DNA of 64,000 bases, taken from contig CAVSPW010000005.1 in NCBI GenBank assembly GCA_963729935.1, positions 744,001 through 808,000 on the forward strand, in the 5' to 3' direction. Positions 12,340 to 21,066 of this stretch are shown here, one piece after another; the stretch's first letter is position 1, and each line of letters begins with the position of its first letter. A model generated the notes under the pieces. It did no database searches. It had not been told where the DNA came from and was given only the letters and a program-made list of their open reading frames with translations. Made by a program: the position numbers and the translations under genes. This DNA comes from CAIKMD01 sp963729935. GTDB lineage: Bacteria; Pseudomonadota; Alphaproteobacteria; ATCC43930; CGMCC-115725.

Positions 12340-12732
12340 TTACCCCTGAAAGGCGATGCGCAGCACCGCGAAGATGCCGGCCGCGGCGAGCGCGAACGCC
12401 ACCAGCTTGTTGAGGACGAGGGCCGATATCTTGACCCACTCGCTGTGCACGTAATCCTCGATCACGACCTGGATGCCGAGGCTCATATGGTAGAACACCG
12501 CCATCAGCAGCAGCACGGTCACGATGGCGGGGAAAGGCGATTGCAGCCAGGCGATGACGGTGCCGCGATCGGCACCGGTGAGCGCGACCATCGCGATGAC
12601 GTACCACAGCACGAGCGGAATGAGCGCGACCGCGGTGACGCGCTGGGCCCACCAATGGGTGATGCCTTCTTTGGCCGAGCCCAGACCGCGGGCGCGGCCC
12701 AAGGGCGAGCGCAGACGCGTCTCTTCGCTCAT
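12340..12732 (-). CDS. sdhD: Succinate dehydrogenase membrane anchor subunit
   Basis: Small membrane anchor of complex II, 130 residues with three hydrophobic helices (about residues 28-48, 58-78 and 95-118). The conserved HMSLGIQVVIEDYVH segment includes the heme-ligand region of SdhD. I used the ATG at 12730-12732 (MSEETRL), which lies two bases after the sdhC stop; a longer in-frame reading would overlap sdhC entirely. The N-terminal RSPLGRARGLGSAKEG is typical of alphaproteobacterial SdhD. Confidence 0.93.
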   Translation of the reverse strand: MSEETRLRSPLGRARGLGSAKEGITHWWAQRVTAVALIPLVLWYVIAMVALTGADRGTVIAWLQSPFPAIVTVLLLMAVFYHMSLGIQVVIEDYVHSEWVKISALVLNKLVAFALAAAGIFAVLRIAFQG

Positions 12733-12734
12733 GC

Positions 12735-13124
12735 CTAGCCCCGCACCATGTAGCCGGCGATCCAGGCGATAAGCGTCAGGACGACGCTCGCGGAGATGAC
12801 GGTCCAGCCCGAGCGATAGACGGATTTGAGATCGAAGCCCCACCCCGAATCCCAGCAGAGATGCCGTATGCCGTTGCAAAGGTGGAAGAACAGCGACCAG
12901 CTCCAGCCAAGGAGCAGCAGGCGCCCGATCCAGGAATACCAGAAAGCTTGCGCCCAGGCGAATTCATCCGGCCCGGCGGCCAAGGCGAAGAGCCACCACA
13001 CCAGCATCAAGGTACCGATGGCCAAGGCGAGCCCGGTCGCGCGATGGGTGATCGACAGGACCGACGTCAGCTGCAGCTTGTAGATTTGCAGATGCGGCGA
13101 CAGCGGCCGTTGTGCTTGCGACAT
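12735..13124 (-). CDS. sdhC: Succinate dehydrogenase cytochrome b556 subunit
   Basis: Cytochrome b subunit of complex II, 129 residues with three transmembrane helices. The N-terminal RPLSPHLQIYKLQ is the SdhC signature. The helix containing SITHRATG and the FHLCNGIRHLCWD segment carry the quinone-site and heme-ligand residues. It is the first sdh gene, 163 bp after the upstream CoA lyase gene, so it may have its own promoter. Confidence 0.95.
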   Translation of the reverse strand: MSQAQRPLSPHLQIYKLQLTSVLSITHRATGLALAIGTLMLVWWLFALAAGPDEFAWAQAFWYSWIGRLLLLGWSWSLFFHLCNGIRHLCWDSGWGFDLKSVYRSGWTVISASVVLTLIAWIAGYMVRG

Positions 13125-13168
13125 CCGGGAGTCTCGGCTCGATCGCGGGGCGGGCTTGAAGCGGCGAT

Positions 13169-13197
13169 GGTTTAACCCGCAGCGTCGGTCAAGTCAA
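13169..13197 (-). promoter_or_regulatory. Candidate sdhCDAB promoter
   Basis: On the minus strand TTGACT, a 17-base spacer and TAAACC lie about 45 bases before the sdhC start, inside the 163-bp gap to the upstream lyase gene. The -35 element fits the alphaproteobacterial housekeeping consensus well and the -10 element poorly. This is inference from sequence only. Confidence 0.35.
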
Positions 13198-13287
13198 CGC
13201 CGGGCCCCTCTTCGGGGAATTGCGCCACCCGGGCTCGATTGCCGAAAGAGGCTTGCGGATCAGCGCCTCCCTGCCGGCGCGGCGCGA

Positions 13288-14160
13288 CTAGCCCGCTTCG
13301 AGCTCGGCGATCCTCGCCGCCAAAGCGAGCAGCTGGCGCGCAGCATCGACGTGGAGCCGCTCGATCATCTTTCCATCGAGCGTTGCAATGCCCTGTCCCG
13401 CCGCGGCCGAGTCGAAAGCCGCGATGACCCGCCTTGCTTCGTCGAGCGCTGCGGCGTCGGGCGCGAAGGCCGCGTTGGCGATCGGGATCTGGCGCGGATG
13501 GATCAAGGTCTTGCCGTCGAAGCCGAGATCGCGCCCCTGCCGGCACAGCGCGGCGAAGCCTTCATCGTCGTTGAAATCGCGATAGACCGCATCCAGCACC
13601 GCGAGCCCGTAGGCGCGCGCGGCAAGGACCGCGATGCCGAGGGCAGTCAGGAAGGGCAGCCGATCGGGACGCGGACGCGCGCCCAGATCCTTGGCCAGGT
13701 CTTCCGTGCCGACGACGAAACCGGCGAGCCGGTCGGATGCGGCGGCAATCGCCTCGGCGTGAAGGAAGGCGCGCGGCGTCTCCATCATGCACCAGAAAGA
13801 AAGTCGGGGCGGCGCGCCCGCAGCGGCGAGCGCCGCGTCGCTTTCCCTTACGTCCTCGGCGCCTTCGACCTTCGGCAACAGCACGCCATCGACGGGAAGC
13901 GTCGCCGCAAAACGAAGATCCTCGCCATGCCACGGTGTCCCGGCGCCGTTCACGCGCAGGATGCGCTCGCGCCGGCCATAGCCGCCCTGTGCGAGCGCCG
14001 CCGCGATCTGCGTGCGCGCCCCGTCCTTGGCGTCGGGCGCCACCGAATCTTCGAGATCGAAAATGAGTCCATCGGCCTTCAGCCCGCGCGCCTTTTCCAT
14101 CGCGCGCATATTGGCGCCGGGCATGAAAAGAAGGCTGCGGCGCGGGCGCGGTTCGGCCAT
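13288..14160 (-). CDS. CoA ester lyase, HpcH/HpaI aldolase / citrate lyase beta-like
   Basis: TIM-barrel CoA lyase of 290 residues from the citrate lyase beta / malyl-CoA lyase superfamily. Family motifs present are RSLLFMPGAN at the start, an Arg-rich LRVNGAGTPWHGEDL segment, LLPKVEGAEDV, and the Mg-binding GLIFDLEDSV acid pair. Alphaproteobacterial members near sdh genes are often (3S)-malyl-CoA thioesterases or lyases, but citramalyl-CoA lyase activity is also possible, so I give no symbol. The ATG at 14158-14160 (MAEPRPRR) begins at the conserved start. It lies 10 bp after asd and 163 bp before sdhC, suggesting an asd-lyase transcript that may read into sdh. Confidence 0.82.
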   Translation of the reverse strand: MAEPRPRRSLLFMPGANMRAMEKARGLKADGLIFDLEDSVAPDAKDGARTQIAAALAQGGYGRRERILRVNGAGTPWHGEDLRFAATLPVDGVLLPKVEGAEDVRESDAALAAAGAPPRLSFWCMMETPRAFLHAEAIAAASDRLAGFVVGTEDLAKDLGARPRPDRLPFLTALGIAVLAARAYGLAVLDAVYRDFNDDEGFAALCRQGRDLGFDGKTLIHPRQIPIANAAFAPDAAALDEARRVIAAFDSAAAGQGIATLDGKMIERLHVDAARQLLALAARIAELEAG

Positions 14161-14170
14161 CAGCGGCGCG

Positions 14171-15226
14171 TCAGAGCGCTTTTTGCGGCGTCTTGGCTGG
14201 TTTGTTGCCGCCGGCGAGATAATCGCGCGCCAGCACTTCCGCGATCTGCACCGCATTGAGCGCGGCGCCTTTGCGCAGATTGTCGGCGACGACCCAAAGG
14301 CTCAACCCGTTGGCGACCGTCGGGTCCTTGCGGATCCGGCTGACATAGACCGCGTCCTCGCCCGCGGCCTCGGCCGGCGTGACGTAACCGTTATCCTCGC
14401 GGTGATCGATCACGATGATGCCCGGCGCCTTCTTGAGCGCGGCGCGCGCCTGTTCCGGGGTGATCGGCTGGGCGAATTCGATCGTCACCGCCTCGGCATG
14501 GCTGATGAAGACGGGAACGCGCACGCAGGTCGCATGGACCGCGATGTCCGGATCGAGAATCTTGCGTGTCTCGACCGCCATCTTCCATTCTTCTTTCGTC
14601 GCGCCGTCATCCATGAAGACGTCGATATGCGGAATGACGTTGAACGCGATCTGCTTGGTGAAACGCTCGGGCGTCGGCGCTTCATTCACATAGATGCCGC
14701 GGGTTTGCGTGAAGAGCTCGTCCATCGCCGCATGGCCCGCGCCCGAAACCGATTGATAGGTCGCGACGACCACGCGCTTGATCGTCGCCAGATCGTGCAA
14801 CGGCTTCAGCGCCACCACCATCTGGATGGTCGAGCAATTCGGGTTGGCGATGATCCCGCGTTTTTTATACTGCGCGATCGCCTCCGGATTGACTTCGGGC
14901 ACGACGAGCGGCACGTCCCTGTCCATCCGGAATTGCGAGGTGTTGTCGATCACCACGGCGCCGGCCTTTGCGGCGCGCGGCGCGTGGACGGCGGAGACCT
15001 TCGCGCCGGGAGAAAAAAGCGCGATGTCGACGCCTTTGAAATCGTAGGTATCGAGATTCTTCACCTTGAGAACGTCGTTCTCGCCGAAGGAAACTTCGTT
15101 TCCGGCCGAACGCGCGGAGGCGACGGCGTGCACTTCCGAAACGGGAAATGCGCGCTCGGCCAGGACGCTCAGCATCTCGCGCCCAACATTCCCCGTGGCG
15201 CCGACGACAGCGACCTTGAACGCCAT
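14171..15226 (-). CDS. asd: Aspartate-semialdehyde dehydrogenase
   Basis: Reduces aspartyl phosphate to aspartate semialdehyde with NADPH, the branch point for lysine/diaminopimelate, threonine and methionine. The 351 residues start with the NADP-binding GATGNVGREML. The active-site Cys lies in IANPNCSTIQM, followed by the YQSVSGAG segment and the C-terminal catalytic His in TCVRVPVFISHAEA. I chose the ATG at 15224-15226 (MAFKV) since the motif begins directly after it. It is divergent from panB, with 231 bp between, and is followed 10 bp later by the CoA lyase gene. Confidence 0.95.
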   Translation of the reverse strand: MAFKVAVVGATGNVGREMLSVLAERAFPVSEVHAVASARSAGNEVSFGENDVLKVKNLDTYDFKGVDIALFSPGAKVSAVHAPRAAKAGAVVIDNTSQFRMDRDVPLVVPEVNPEAIAQYKKRGIIANPNCSTIQMVVALKPLHDLATIKRVVVATYQSVSGAGHAAMDELFTQTRGIYVNEAPTPERFTKQIAFNVIPHIDVFMDDGATKEEWKMAVETRKILDPDIAVHATCVRVPVFISHAEAVTIEFAQPITPEQARAALKKAPGIIVIDHREDNGYVTPAEAAGEDAVYVSRIRKDPTVANGLSLWVVADNLRKGAALNAVQIAEVLARDYLAGGNKPAKTPQKAL

Positions 15227-15457
15227 GTTTGATACTCCCGATGGATGGGCGTTCACTTAATGGACGGGGCGGGGAATGACAAGGCTTTGCAGGCCGGCTG
15301 CCCGCCATTTCGAGGCCCTCGCGGCGCCGCCGGGACGGCCCGAAAGCCGCGCGGGCCAGGCTTGCGCGGCCGGGCTTGACCGGGCCGGAACCAAGCTCCA
15401 GTCTCCTTCCCGTCGTGGCGCAACCTTCCTGCCGCACCCCGCAAGGGGGAGGAATTC

Positions 15458-16309
15458 ATGAGCATTACCCCGGTCGAAAAAAGGCGCACCCCCGCCGATT
15501 TGCGGCTGCGCAAGGGCGGCGTCCCGATCGTCAGCCTCACCGCCTATACCACTCCCCAGGCGCGCCTCCTCGACCCGCATTGCGATCTGCTCCTGGTCGG
15601 CAATTCGCTCGGCATGGTGGTTTACGGCCTCGGCAGCACGCTGCCCGTGACGATCGACATGATGATCGCCCATGGCGCGGCGGTGGTGCGCGGCGCCAAC
15701 CGCGCCTGCGTCATCGTCGACATGCCGTTCGGCTCTTACCAGGAGAGCCCAGCCCAGGCCTTCCGCAATGCGGCGCGCATCGTGGCCGAGACCGGTTGCG
15801 CCGGTGTCAAACTTGAAGGCGGCGAGGTAATGGCCGAAACGATCCGCTTCCTCGCCGGACGCGGCATTCCGGTGCTCGGTCATGTCGGGCTGCAGCCGCA
15901 ATCGGTCAACGCGCTGGGCGGATTTCACGCCCAAGGACGCACCGAGGCCGAGGCCGCCCGCGTGATCGCCGATGGCAAAGCGGTCGCGGAAGCGGGCGCT
16001 TTCGCCATGGTGGTCGAAGGCACGGCCGAGCCGGCAGCGCGCCGCCTGACTGAAGCCGTTTCGGTGCCGACCATCGGCATCGGCGCGTCCGCTGCTTGCG
16101 ACGGGCAGATCCTCGTCATCGACGACATTCTCGGTACTTTCGACGTGTTCCGGCCGCGCTTCGTCAAGCGCTATGCCGAACTGGGCGGCGCGATCTCGGC
16201 CGCGGTCTCGGCCTATGCCGAAGATGTGCGCGCGCGGCGCTTTCCCGGACCCGAGCATATCTACGGCGCCGCCGCCCCGGAAAAGCGCAAGACGCCGACT
16301 TCGCGGTAA
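15458..16309 (+). CDS. panB: 3-methyl-2-oxobutanoate hydroxymethyltransferase
   Basis: First committed enzyme of pantothenate synthesis, transferring a hydroxymethyl group from methylene-THF to 2-oxoisovalerate. The 283-residue TIM barrel shows the family segments VSLTAYTTPQARL, VGNSLGMVVYG, DMPFGSYQES (Mg and substrate binding), KLEGGE, GHVGLQPQSV and the EGTAEPAARRLT region. A strong purine-rich Shine-Dalgarno (GGGGGAGGA) lies 5 bases before the ATG. panC is not adjacent, so the gene stands alone, divergent from asd. Confidence 0.95.
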   Translation: MSITPVEKRRTPADLRLRKGGVPIVSLTAYTTPQARLLDPHCDLLLVGNSLGMVVYGLGSTLPVTIDMMIAHGAAVVRGANRACVIVDMPFGSYQESPAQAFRNAARIVAETGCAGVKLEGGEVMAETIRFLAGRGIPVLGHVGLQPQSVNALGGFHAQGRTEAEAARVIADGKAVAEAGAFAMVVEGTAEPAARRLTEAVSVPTIGIGASAACDGQILVIDDILGTFDVFRPRFVKRYAELGGAISAAVSAYAEDVRARRFPGPEHIYGAAAPEKRKTPTSR

Positions 16310-16339
16310 GCGGGATCGGTCGCGCGGCTGGAAGGACGG

Positions 16340-16651
16340 TTACTCGGCGGGCGCGAAGCCCTTGCCGATCATGCACCGCTTGATGATGTCGTCGCTGCGC
16401 TCGCCTTCGCCGGCGGTGAAATTCTGCCTATGAGCGTCCATCACGCCGGTGCGCTGCCAATCAGTACCGCGCGAGGCCATGATATCGGTCATGATATTGG
16501 CGTCGCGTTCGGTCGCTTCGCGCGCCATGGCCTTGCATTCCGACAGCTCCTGCGCCACGACCTGGGGCGAGGTGCCCTCCTTGGTCCATTCCGGCTGACT
16601 GGCGCAGGCCAAAAGCGCCAGCATCGAGGCCAGCGTCAGACTTCGCTTCAT
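16340..16651 (-). CDS. Small lipoprotein of unknown function
   Basis: 103 residues starting at the ATG 16649-16651 (MKRSLTLAS). The N-terminus is a lipoprotein signal with a lipobox, LLAC, at about residue 16. The mature part has two Cys residues (ECKAMA, RCMIGKGF), a Glu/Arg-rich middle (REATERDAN) and a C-terminal RSDDIIKRCMIGKGF. The pattern of two spaced cysteines in a short helical lipoprotein is common in alphaproteobacteria, but no function is known to me. It is divergent from the next small lipoprotein gene, with 139 bp between that includes a TATATA element. Confidence 0.72.
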   Translation of the reverse strand: MKRSLTLASMLALLACASQPEWTKEGTSPQVVAQELSECKAMAREATERDANIMTDIMASRGTDWQRTGVMDAHRQNFTAGEGERSDDIIKRCMIGKGFAPAE

Positions 16652-16790
16652 GCGTGAATACCCCTTTGGACTGGCGCGGCGGAAGGCCGGCGGCAAGCTT
16701 CGGTTAACCACCTCGGTATATAGACTAGCTCTGGATTGGACAGCCGTCTCGCATTCAATGAATCGGCCTCCACAGGAGTTCACCCGCGGC

Positions 16791-17099
16791 ATGGCCTTGC
16801 GATTCGTCTTCATGGCGCTCGCGCTCTCGCTGGGGGGGTGCAATGCGTGGCAGAATCGCGCCGAATTCGCCGCCCCGCAAAGCCGCTGGACGTCCAACTA
16901 CCCTTCGCCCGTGCCAGCCAACGCCGCCCCGCCGCCCATCCCGGTTCAATACTGTTACCGCACCCTGGCGACGGTCGATTGTTTCACCGAGTCGCGACCC
17001 GACCGCATCACGGGCTATACGGGGGTCTATCCCGATCCCGACAGCCTCAGCGCCGCCGCCCCTTACGCTGCCAAGAACGCGCCCGCCAAGAATCCTTAG
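16791..17099 (+). CDS. Small proline-rich lipoprotein of unknown function
   Basis: 102 residues from the ATG at 16791 (MALRF), with a hydrophobic signal and lipobox LGGC (Cys17). An in-frame ATG at 16758 would add 11 polar residues in front of the signal, which is less plausible. An AGGAG lies about 12 bases before 16791, a little far. The mature region has proline-rich stretches (PSPVPANAAPPPIPVQ), then YCYRTLATVDCF with two cysteines that could form a disulfide, then a tyrosine- and glycine-containing GYTGVYPDPD tail. I recognise the CYRTLATVDC pattern only as a conserved alphaproteobacterial hypothetical. Confidence 0.7.
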   Translation: MALRFVFMALALSLGGCNAWQNRAEFAAPQSRWTSNYPSPVPANAAPPPIPVQYCYRTLATVDCFTESRPDRITGYTGVYPDPDSLSAAAPYAAKNAPAKNP

Positions 17100-17947
17100 A
17101 ACCGCCCAGCCTGATAATCGGCAACGGCCTGCCTGATCTGCTCCTCCGAGTTCATGACGAACGGCCCGTAGCGCGCGACCGGCTCGTCGAGCGGTTTTGC
17201 CGCGGCGAGCAGCATCCGCGCCGGCGATCCGCCGGCGCCCAGCACCACGCGATCGCCCGGCCCCAGCACGGCGAGCGTCCCGCGCCGCACGCTCGCTGCC
17301 GGATCGCCGATCAAGGCGTCGCCCTCGAAGGGATAAACGAAAGCCTGATGCTCCCGCGGAAGATCGAGCGCAAAAGCGCCCCCGGCCGGCAAGGCGATGT
17401 CGATGAGAACCGGTTCGGTCGCGATCCCGACGATGGGACCCTCGGCGCCGGCCACGCGCCCGGCGACGATGCGGATGCGCGCGCCGTCCGCGAGATCCAC
17501 CACCGGCACCGCGGCGGGATCGAATTCCTGATAGCGCGGCGCGGTCATCTTATCCTTGGCCGGCAGATTGACCCAAAGCTGAAAGCCCCACATCAAGCCG
17601 TTTTCCTGCTCGGGCATCTCGGAGTGGACGATGCCGCGCCCGGCGGTCATCCATTGGACGCTGCCGGGGCCCAAAAGGCCGCTATGACCGTGATTGTCGC
17701 GGTGGCGCATGCGGCCGGCCAGCATATAGGTCACGGTCTCGAATCCGCGATGCGGATGGTCGGGAAAGCCGCCGATGTAATCGGCGCCGTCCTCGGAGCG
17801 GAACTCGTCGAGCAGCAGGAAGGGATCGAGCTCGCCCAAAGCGCGATTGCCGATGACCCGGTTCAGACGCACGCCCGCGCCGTCGCTGGTCGGATGTCCT
17901 TGCGATAACTTCGCCACTTGGCGCGTTCCGGACGCTTGATCGAGCAT
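17096..17947 (-). CDS. Pirin family protein
   Basis: Bicupin pirin of 283 residues. The N-terminal cupin carries the metal ligands in GGFPDHPHRGFETVTYML and a downstream His and Glu in GIVHSEMPE. The C-terminal cupin is less conserved, as usual. Some bacterial pirins are quercetinases or redox-sensing regulators; the substrate here is not deducible. I chose the ATG at 17945-17947 (MLDQASG) because GAGGAG lies 6 bases upstream, although the open frame runs further. It follows the DUF4340 gene on the same strand, and its 3' end overlaps the convergent lipoprotein gene by 4 bp. Confidence 0.88.
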   Translation of the reverse strand: MLDQASGTRQVAKLSQGHPTSDGAGVRLNRVIGNRALGELDPFLLLDEFRSEDGADYIGGFPDHPHRGFETVTYMLAGRMRHRDNHGHSGLLGPGSVQWMTAGRGIVHSEMPEQENGLMWGFQLWVNLPAKDKMTAPRYQEFDPAAVPVVDLADGARIRIVAGRVAGAEGPIVGIATEPVLIDIALPAGGAFALDLPREHQAFVYPFEGDALIGDPAASVRRGTLAVLGPGDRVVLGAGGSPARMLLAAAKPLDEPVARYGPFVMNSEEQIRQAVADYQAGRF

Positions 17948-18052
17948 CGCCGTCTCCTCAACCTTCATACCGCCGTTCATATGGGGTGGGATCGGAGAAA
18001 ATTCCACAAACGCGGCGGCATGCGTCGGCGCGCGCATGAAAGGCGCCCAGGC

Positions 18053-19078
18053 TCAGGAAGGCTTGGGCGTTTCGACCAGATCGTCGAGCTTCTCGCGCAA
18101 TGTCTTCGCCTTGTCGCTCGCAAGCGCATAGACCCAGGGCGACAGCCGCGCGTTGAGATCGGCGGCCTGTTTGGCCGCATCGCCGCTGCCCGAGGCGGTA
18201 AAGCGCGCCCAGCTGTGACCGTCCTTGTCGGCGAGATCGACATTGATGGTCAGGCCGGAGAAGCTCACGAATTGCGCCTTGGAGACGCCATCGGCGGGAA
18301 AATCGAAACCCTTGGCCGGCCGCACATCGTCGAGCTGCAACGCGCCCAGCACGCCTGCGGCGTCGTCAAGGATGCTATCGTATTTGAGCTTCTTGTCCTT
18401 GGGCATCTCGACGAGGCGCAGCTTGTCGCTGAGCTTGTCGCGCGTGAGCGTGATCTTCGTGCCGTCGGGCTGGACAAGCACCGCTTGTTTGACTTGCGCC
18501 GCCGGCAGATCGAGCAGGGTCTTGTCGAGCCACGCGGTCGTGTCGCCGGCGAGATCGAGATTGCCGCGCGCGAGCCAGGATTGGGCGTTGCCGGGTTTGC
18601 GCACATAGACGCCGCCCTCGCCGCCGCCCAGCTGATCCGCACGGTGCTTGCCGATGATCGCTTCGCCCAAAAGCGCGCCTTTGGCGTCGGCAAGCGTGAC
18701 CAGGGTGGACTTCGAGTCCTTGCCCCCGGCATCCTCGACGTCGAGCCGGCTATAGGATTCCGGCCGCGCCGTCTTGGGCTCGAAATAGGTCAGATCCGCC
18801 AAACCGAGCAGCGCTTGGCGCAGCTTCTTCAAATCCGCCGGATAGCCGCCGCGTTCGGCGACCGACCAGGCCGTCCCGTCGCGGATGATCGTCGTCTTCT
18901 GATCGCCGTGAATCAGCACCATCCGGCCAAGATCCTGGAGCCGGCTGGCAAGCTCGGGCATGACCGGCCGGCCGGCGAGCGGGTCGGATCGCGGCCCGGT
19001 GCCGCGCGACACGATCACCGCCGCGATCACCGCCAGGATCGCGATTCCGACGAGCCAGCCCAGACCCTTGCCGCGCAT
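18053..19078 (-). CDS. DUF4340 domain protein of a Gld-like ABC cassette
   Basis: 341 residues with one N-terminal transmembrane helix (about residues 5-25) and a large extracytoplasmic part. It contains the repeated beta-rich DUF4340 pattern (WSVAERGGYPADLKKLRQAL, LLGEAIIGK, RGNLDL). DUF4340 proteins are commonly encoded just after GldG-like proteins and probably form part of the same envelope complex; the exact role is unknown. It starts 12 bp after the GldG-like gene. Confidence 0.82.
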   Translation of the reverse strand: MRGKGLGWLVGIAILAVIAAVIVSRGTGPRSDPLAGRPVMPELASRLQDLGRMVLIHGDQKTTIIRDGTAWSVAERGGYPADLKKLRQALLGLADLTYFEPKTARPESYSRLDVEDAGGKDSKSTLVTLADAKGALLGEAIIGKHRADQLGGGEGGVYVRKPGNAQSWLARGNLDLAGDTTAWLDKTLLDLPAAQVKQAVLVQPDGTKITLTRDKLSDKLRLVEMPKDKKLKYDSILDDAAGVLGALQLDDVRPAKGFDFPADGVSKAQFVSFSGLTINVDLADKDGHSWARFTASGSGDAAKQAADLNARLSPWVYALASDKAKTLREKLDDLVETPKPS

Positions 19079-19090
19079 CTTCTATCCCCT

Positions 19091-21058
19091 TTACGAAGCC
19101 GCGCCGACCTGCCGCTTGCGCCGCCGCAGGCGCAAGATGCCGAGCACGATCGCGGCCAGGCCGACGAGAATCGGCACCAGTGCGATGTCGAAGAATTCCG
19201 TCCAGGCCTGCAGCCGGTCGATGTCCTGACGCAGCGCCAACTGCACTTGGCGGAGCTGACGGCGGATCGCGATCATGTCGGCGCGGAAATTGTCGAGCGT
19301 CTTCTCCTGCTCGGCGGCGAGCGCAACGCCGGGACGCGCGCCCTGGTCGCGCAGCTGCTTGATCTTGTCCTGCGTTTCCTTGAGCTTGGTCTCGAGATCC
19401 TTTTCGGTCGCCTGGTAATGCGCATCCGCAGCGCGCTGAATGTCATTGATGAGCACGAAGGGCCGCGCCGAGGTGCCGCGGCTCCGCAGACTGATGAGAT
19501 CGTCGCCGCCGGCGAGCACACCGATCGCATTGGCGACGAAATCGCCGTTGTTGGCGACCGGGATCGTGACGGTCTGGCCGAAGAAATCCTGACTCTGCAC
19601 CCAGAAACGGTCTTCGAGAATGTCAGTGTCGGCGACGAGCACGACATCGATCGGCTTGACCGCGGTCTTCAACCCGGGCGCCGCCGCTTGCGCATCCTTC
19701 GCCGGCGCGGCCTTCCCGTCGGCGGCCTTCGCATCGGCCGTCTTGTTCGCATCCTTGGCCTTGTCGTCCTTGGGCGGGCCGTCGGGAAAAGCGGTTTCGG
19801 CCGGGCCCGTGACCTGGGCGGCGAGCACCAGCCGCTTTCCATCGGACTTGAAATCGCGCAGCAACGCGCCGACATCCGGCATGCCCTGCACCTTCGCGAC
19901 CGGGATCGCCATCGAGTTGGCCGAGGTCGAGATCAGCGGCGTGAAGCTCGTCTTGGCGCCTTTCAGCGGATCGAGAATCCCGGCCGACGCCATGTTGATA
20001 TGGGTGAGATCGGCGGTGATGAGATCGTCGCGATTTAGATCGGTCTGATCGAGCGACAGCCAAGCGACGTAATCCATGGCCACGACGTGCTGCGCCGTTC
20101 CGGCATTGACCCGGCGGGCCGCGCGGCGGTCGCCCGCCACCATCTTCGGCTCCATCTCGACGCCCCAGGATTTGAACAGCTTGTCGAGATTGCTGTCGAG
20201 CGGCGAGCCCGGCGGATTGAGCTGGCTCGGATGCATCTGCTGCGTTTCCGAGTTCGGATCGACGAACACCAGCGCCTTGCCGCCCTTCAGCACATATTGG
20301 TCGATCGCATAGAGCGTCTTATCGGAAACATGCTGGGGATGCGCGACCACGAGCACATCGACATCGGACGGCACGACGTCGAGATCGCTAGAGAGGTCCT
20401 TGATGTCGTAAAGTGCCTTGATCTGATCGATGACCGCGTAGGGGATCATCGGCAGGCCTTGCATCGCCGCCATGATATCGCCTTCCAGGGGCAGATCGGT
20501 GATGAGCCCGATCACCGGCTTCTTGGGGAAGGCAAGGCTGTGAATGAGCTTGGTCAGATCGTATTCGAGCAGCCTTTCGCGCTCCGGCTGGAAGAACGGA
20601 ATGATTTGCTGATCGTCGGTCGAATTGGTCGCGGCAAGGCCGAAATAGACCTGCTCGCCGCCCTGGTCGAGCGGCACGCCTTGGAGCCCGAAAGCGACGG
20701 CGCGATCCTCGACCGCCGAGAAGGGCTGCGGGTCAAGCTCCTGCAGTTCGATCTTGCCGTTGGCGGCGGCGGCATATTCCTCGAGGAGTTCGCGCACGCG
20801 CTGCGCATAGACACCATAAGACGGAATCTCGTCGCCCAGCTTCTTCGAGTAGTAAAAACGCAGCACCAGCGGTTCGCCGATCTTGGCGAGCGTCGCCTTG
20901 GTGCCAGGCGACAAGGTGTAAAGCCTGTTCTGCGTCAGATCGATCCGCGTCGCATCGAGCGTGTTGTTGGCGATGACGTTGACCGAGACGAACAGCACCG
21001 CGGCTGCAATCAGTCCGATCGCGGCGGCGGCTCGGCGGGAAAGCGGAAAAAGCTTCAT
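19091..21058 (-). CDS. GldG family ABC-type auxiliary protein
   Basis: 655 residues with an N-terminal helix (about 9-29), a long periplasmic region and a C-terminal helix (about 625-645) ending in a basic tail (RLRRRKRQVG). The first third matches the GldG / uncharacterised ABC transport family: RIDLTQNRLYTLSPGT, PLVLRFYYSKKL, and an IFT-like LDPQPFSAVEDRA. Near residues 510-540 there is an Ala/Lys/Asp-rich low-complexity stretch, and near residues 570-620 a likely coiled coil (TEKDLETKLKETQDKIKQL). It lies 8 bp after the permease. In Bacteroidetes the GldA-GldF-GldG set is linked to gliding; in proteobacteria the function is not established. Confidence 0.83.
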   Translation of the reverse strand: MKLFPLSRRAAAAIGLIAAAVLFVSVNVIANNTLDATRIDLTQNRLYTLSPGTKATLAKIGEPLVLRFYYSKKLGDEIPSYGVYAQRVRELLEEYAAAANGKIELQELDPQPFSAVEDRAVAFGLQGVPLDQGGEQVYFGLAATNSTDDQQIIPFFQPERERLLEYDLTKLIHSLAFPKKPVIGLITDLPLEGDIMAAMQGLPMIPYAVIDQIKALYDIKDLSSDLDVVPSDVDVLVVAHPQHVSDKTLYAIDQYVLKGGKALVFVDPNSETQQMHPSQLNPPGSPLDSNLDKLFKSWGVEMEPKMVAGDRRAARRVNAGTAQHVVAMDYVAWLSLDQTDLNRDDLITADLTHINMASAGILDPLKGAKTSFTPLISTSANSMAIPVAKVQGMPDVGALLRDFKSDGKRLVLAAQVTGPAETAFPDGPPKDDKAKDANKTADAKAADGKAAPAKDAQAAAPGLKTAVKPIDVVLVADTDILEDRFWVQSQDFFGQTVTIPVANNGDFVANAIGVLAGGDDLISLRSRGTSARPFVLINDIQRAADAHYQATEKDLETKLKETQDKIKQLRDQGARPGVALAAEQEKTLDNFRADMIAIRRQLRQVQLALRQDIDRLQAWTEFFDIALVPILVGLAAIVLGILRLRRRKRQVGAAS

Positions 21059-21066
21059 GGCCTGGC

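Noticed and set aside
15380..15410. TTGACC-N17-CAGTCT upstream of panB as a promoter
   Set aside because: The -35 part fits but the -10 part matches only two of six bases, so I do not call it.
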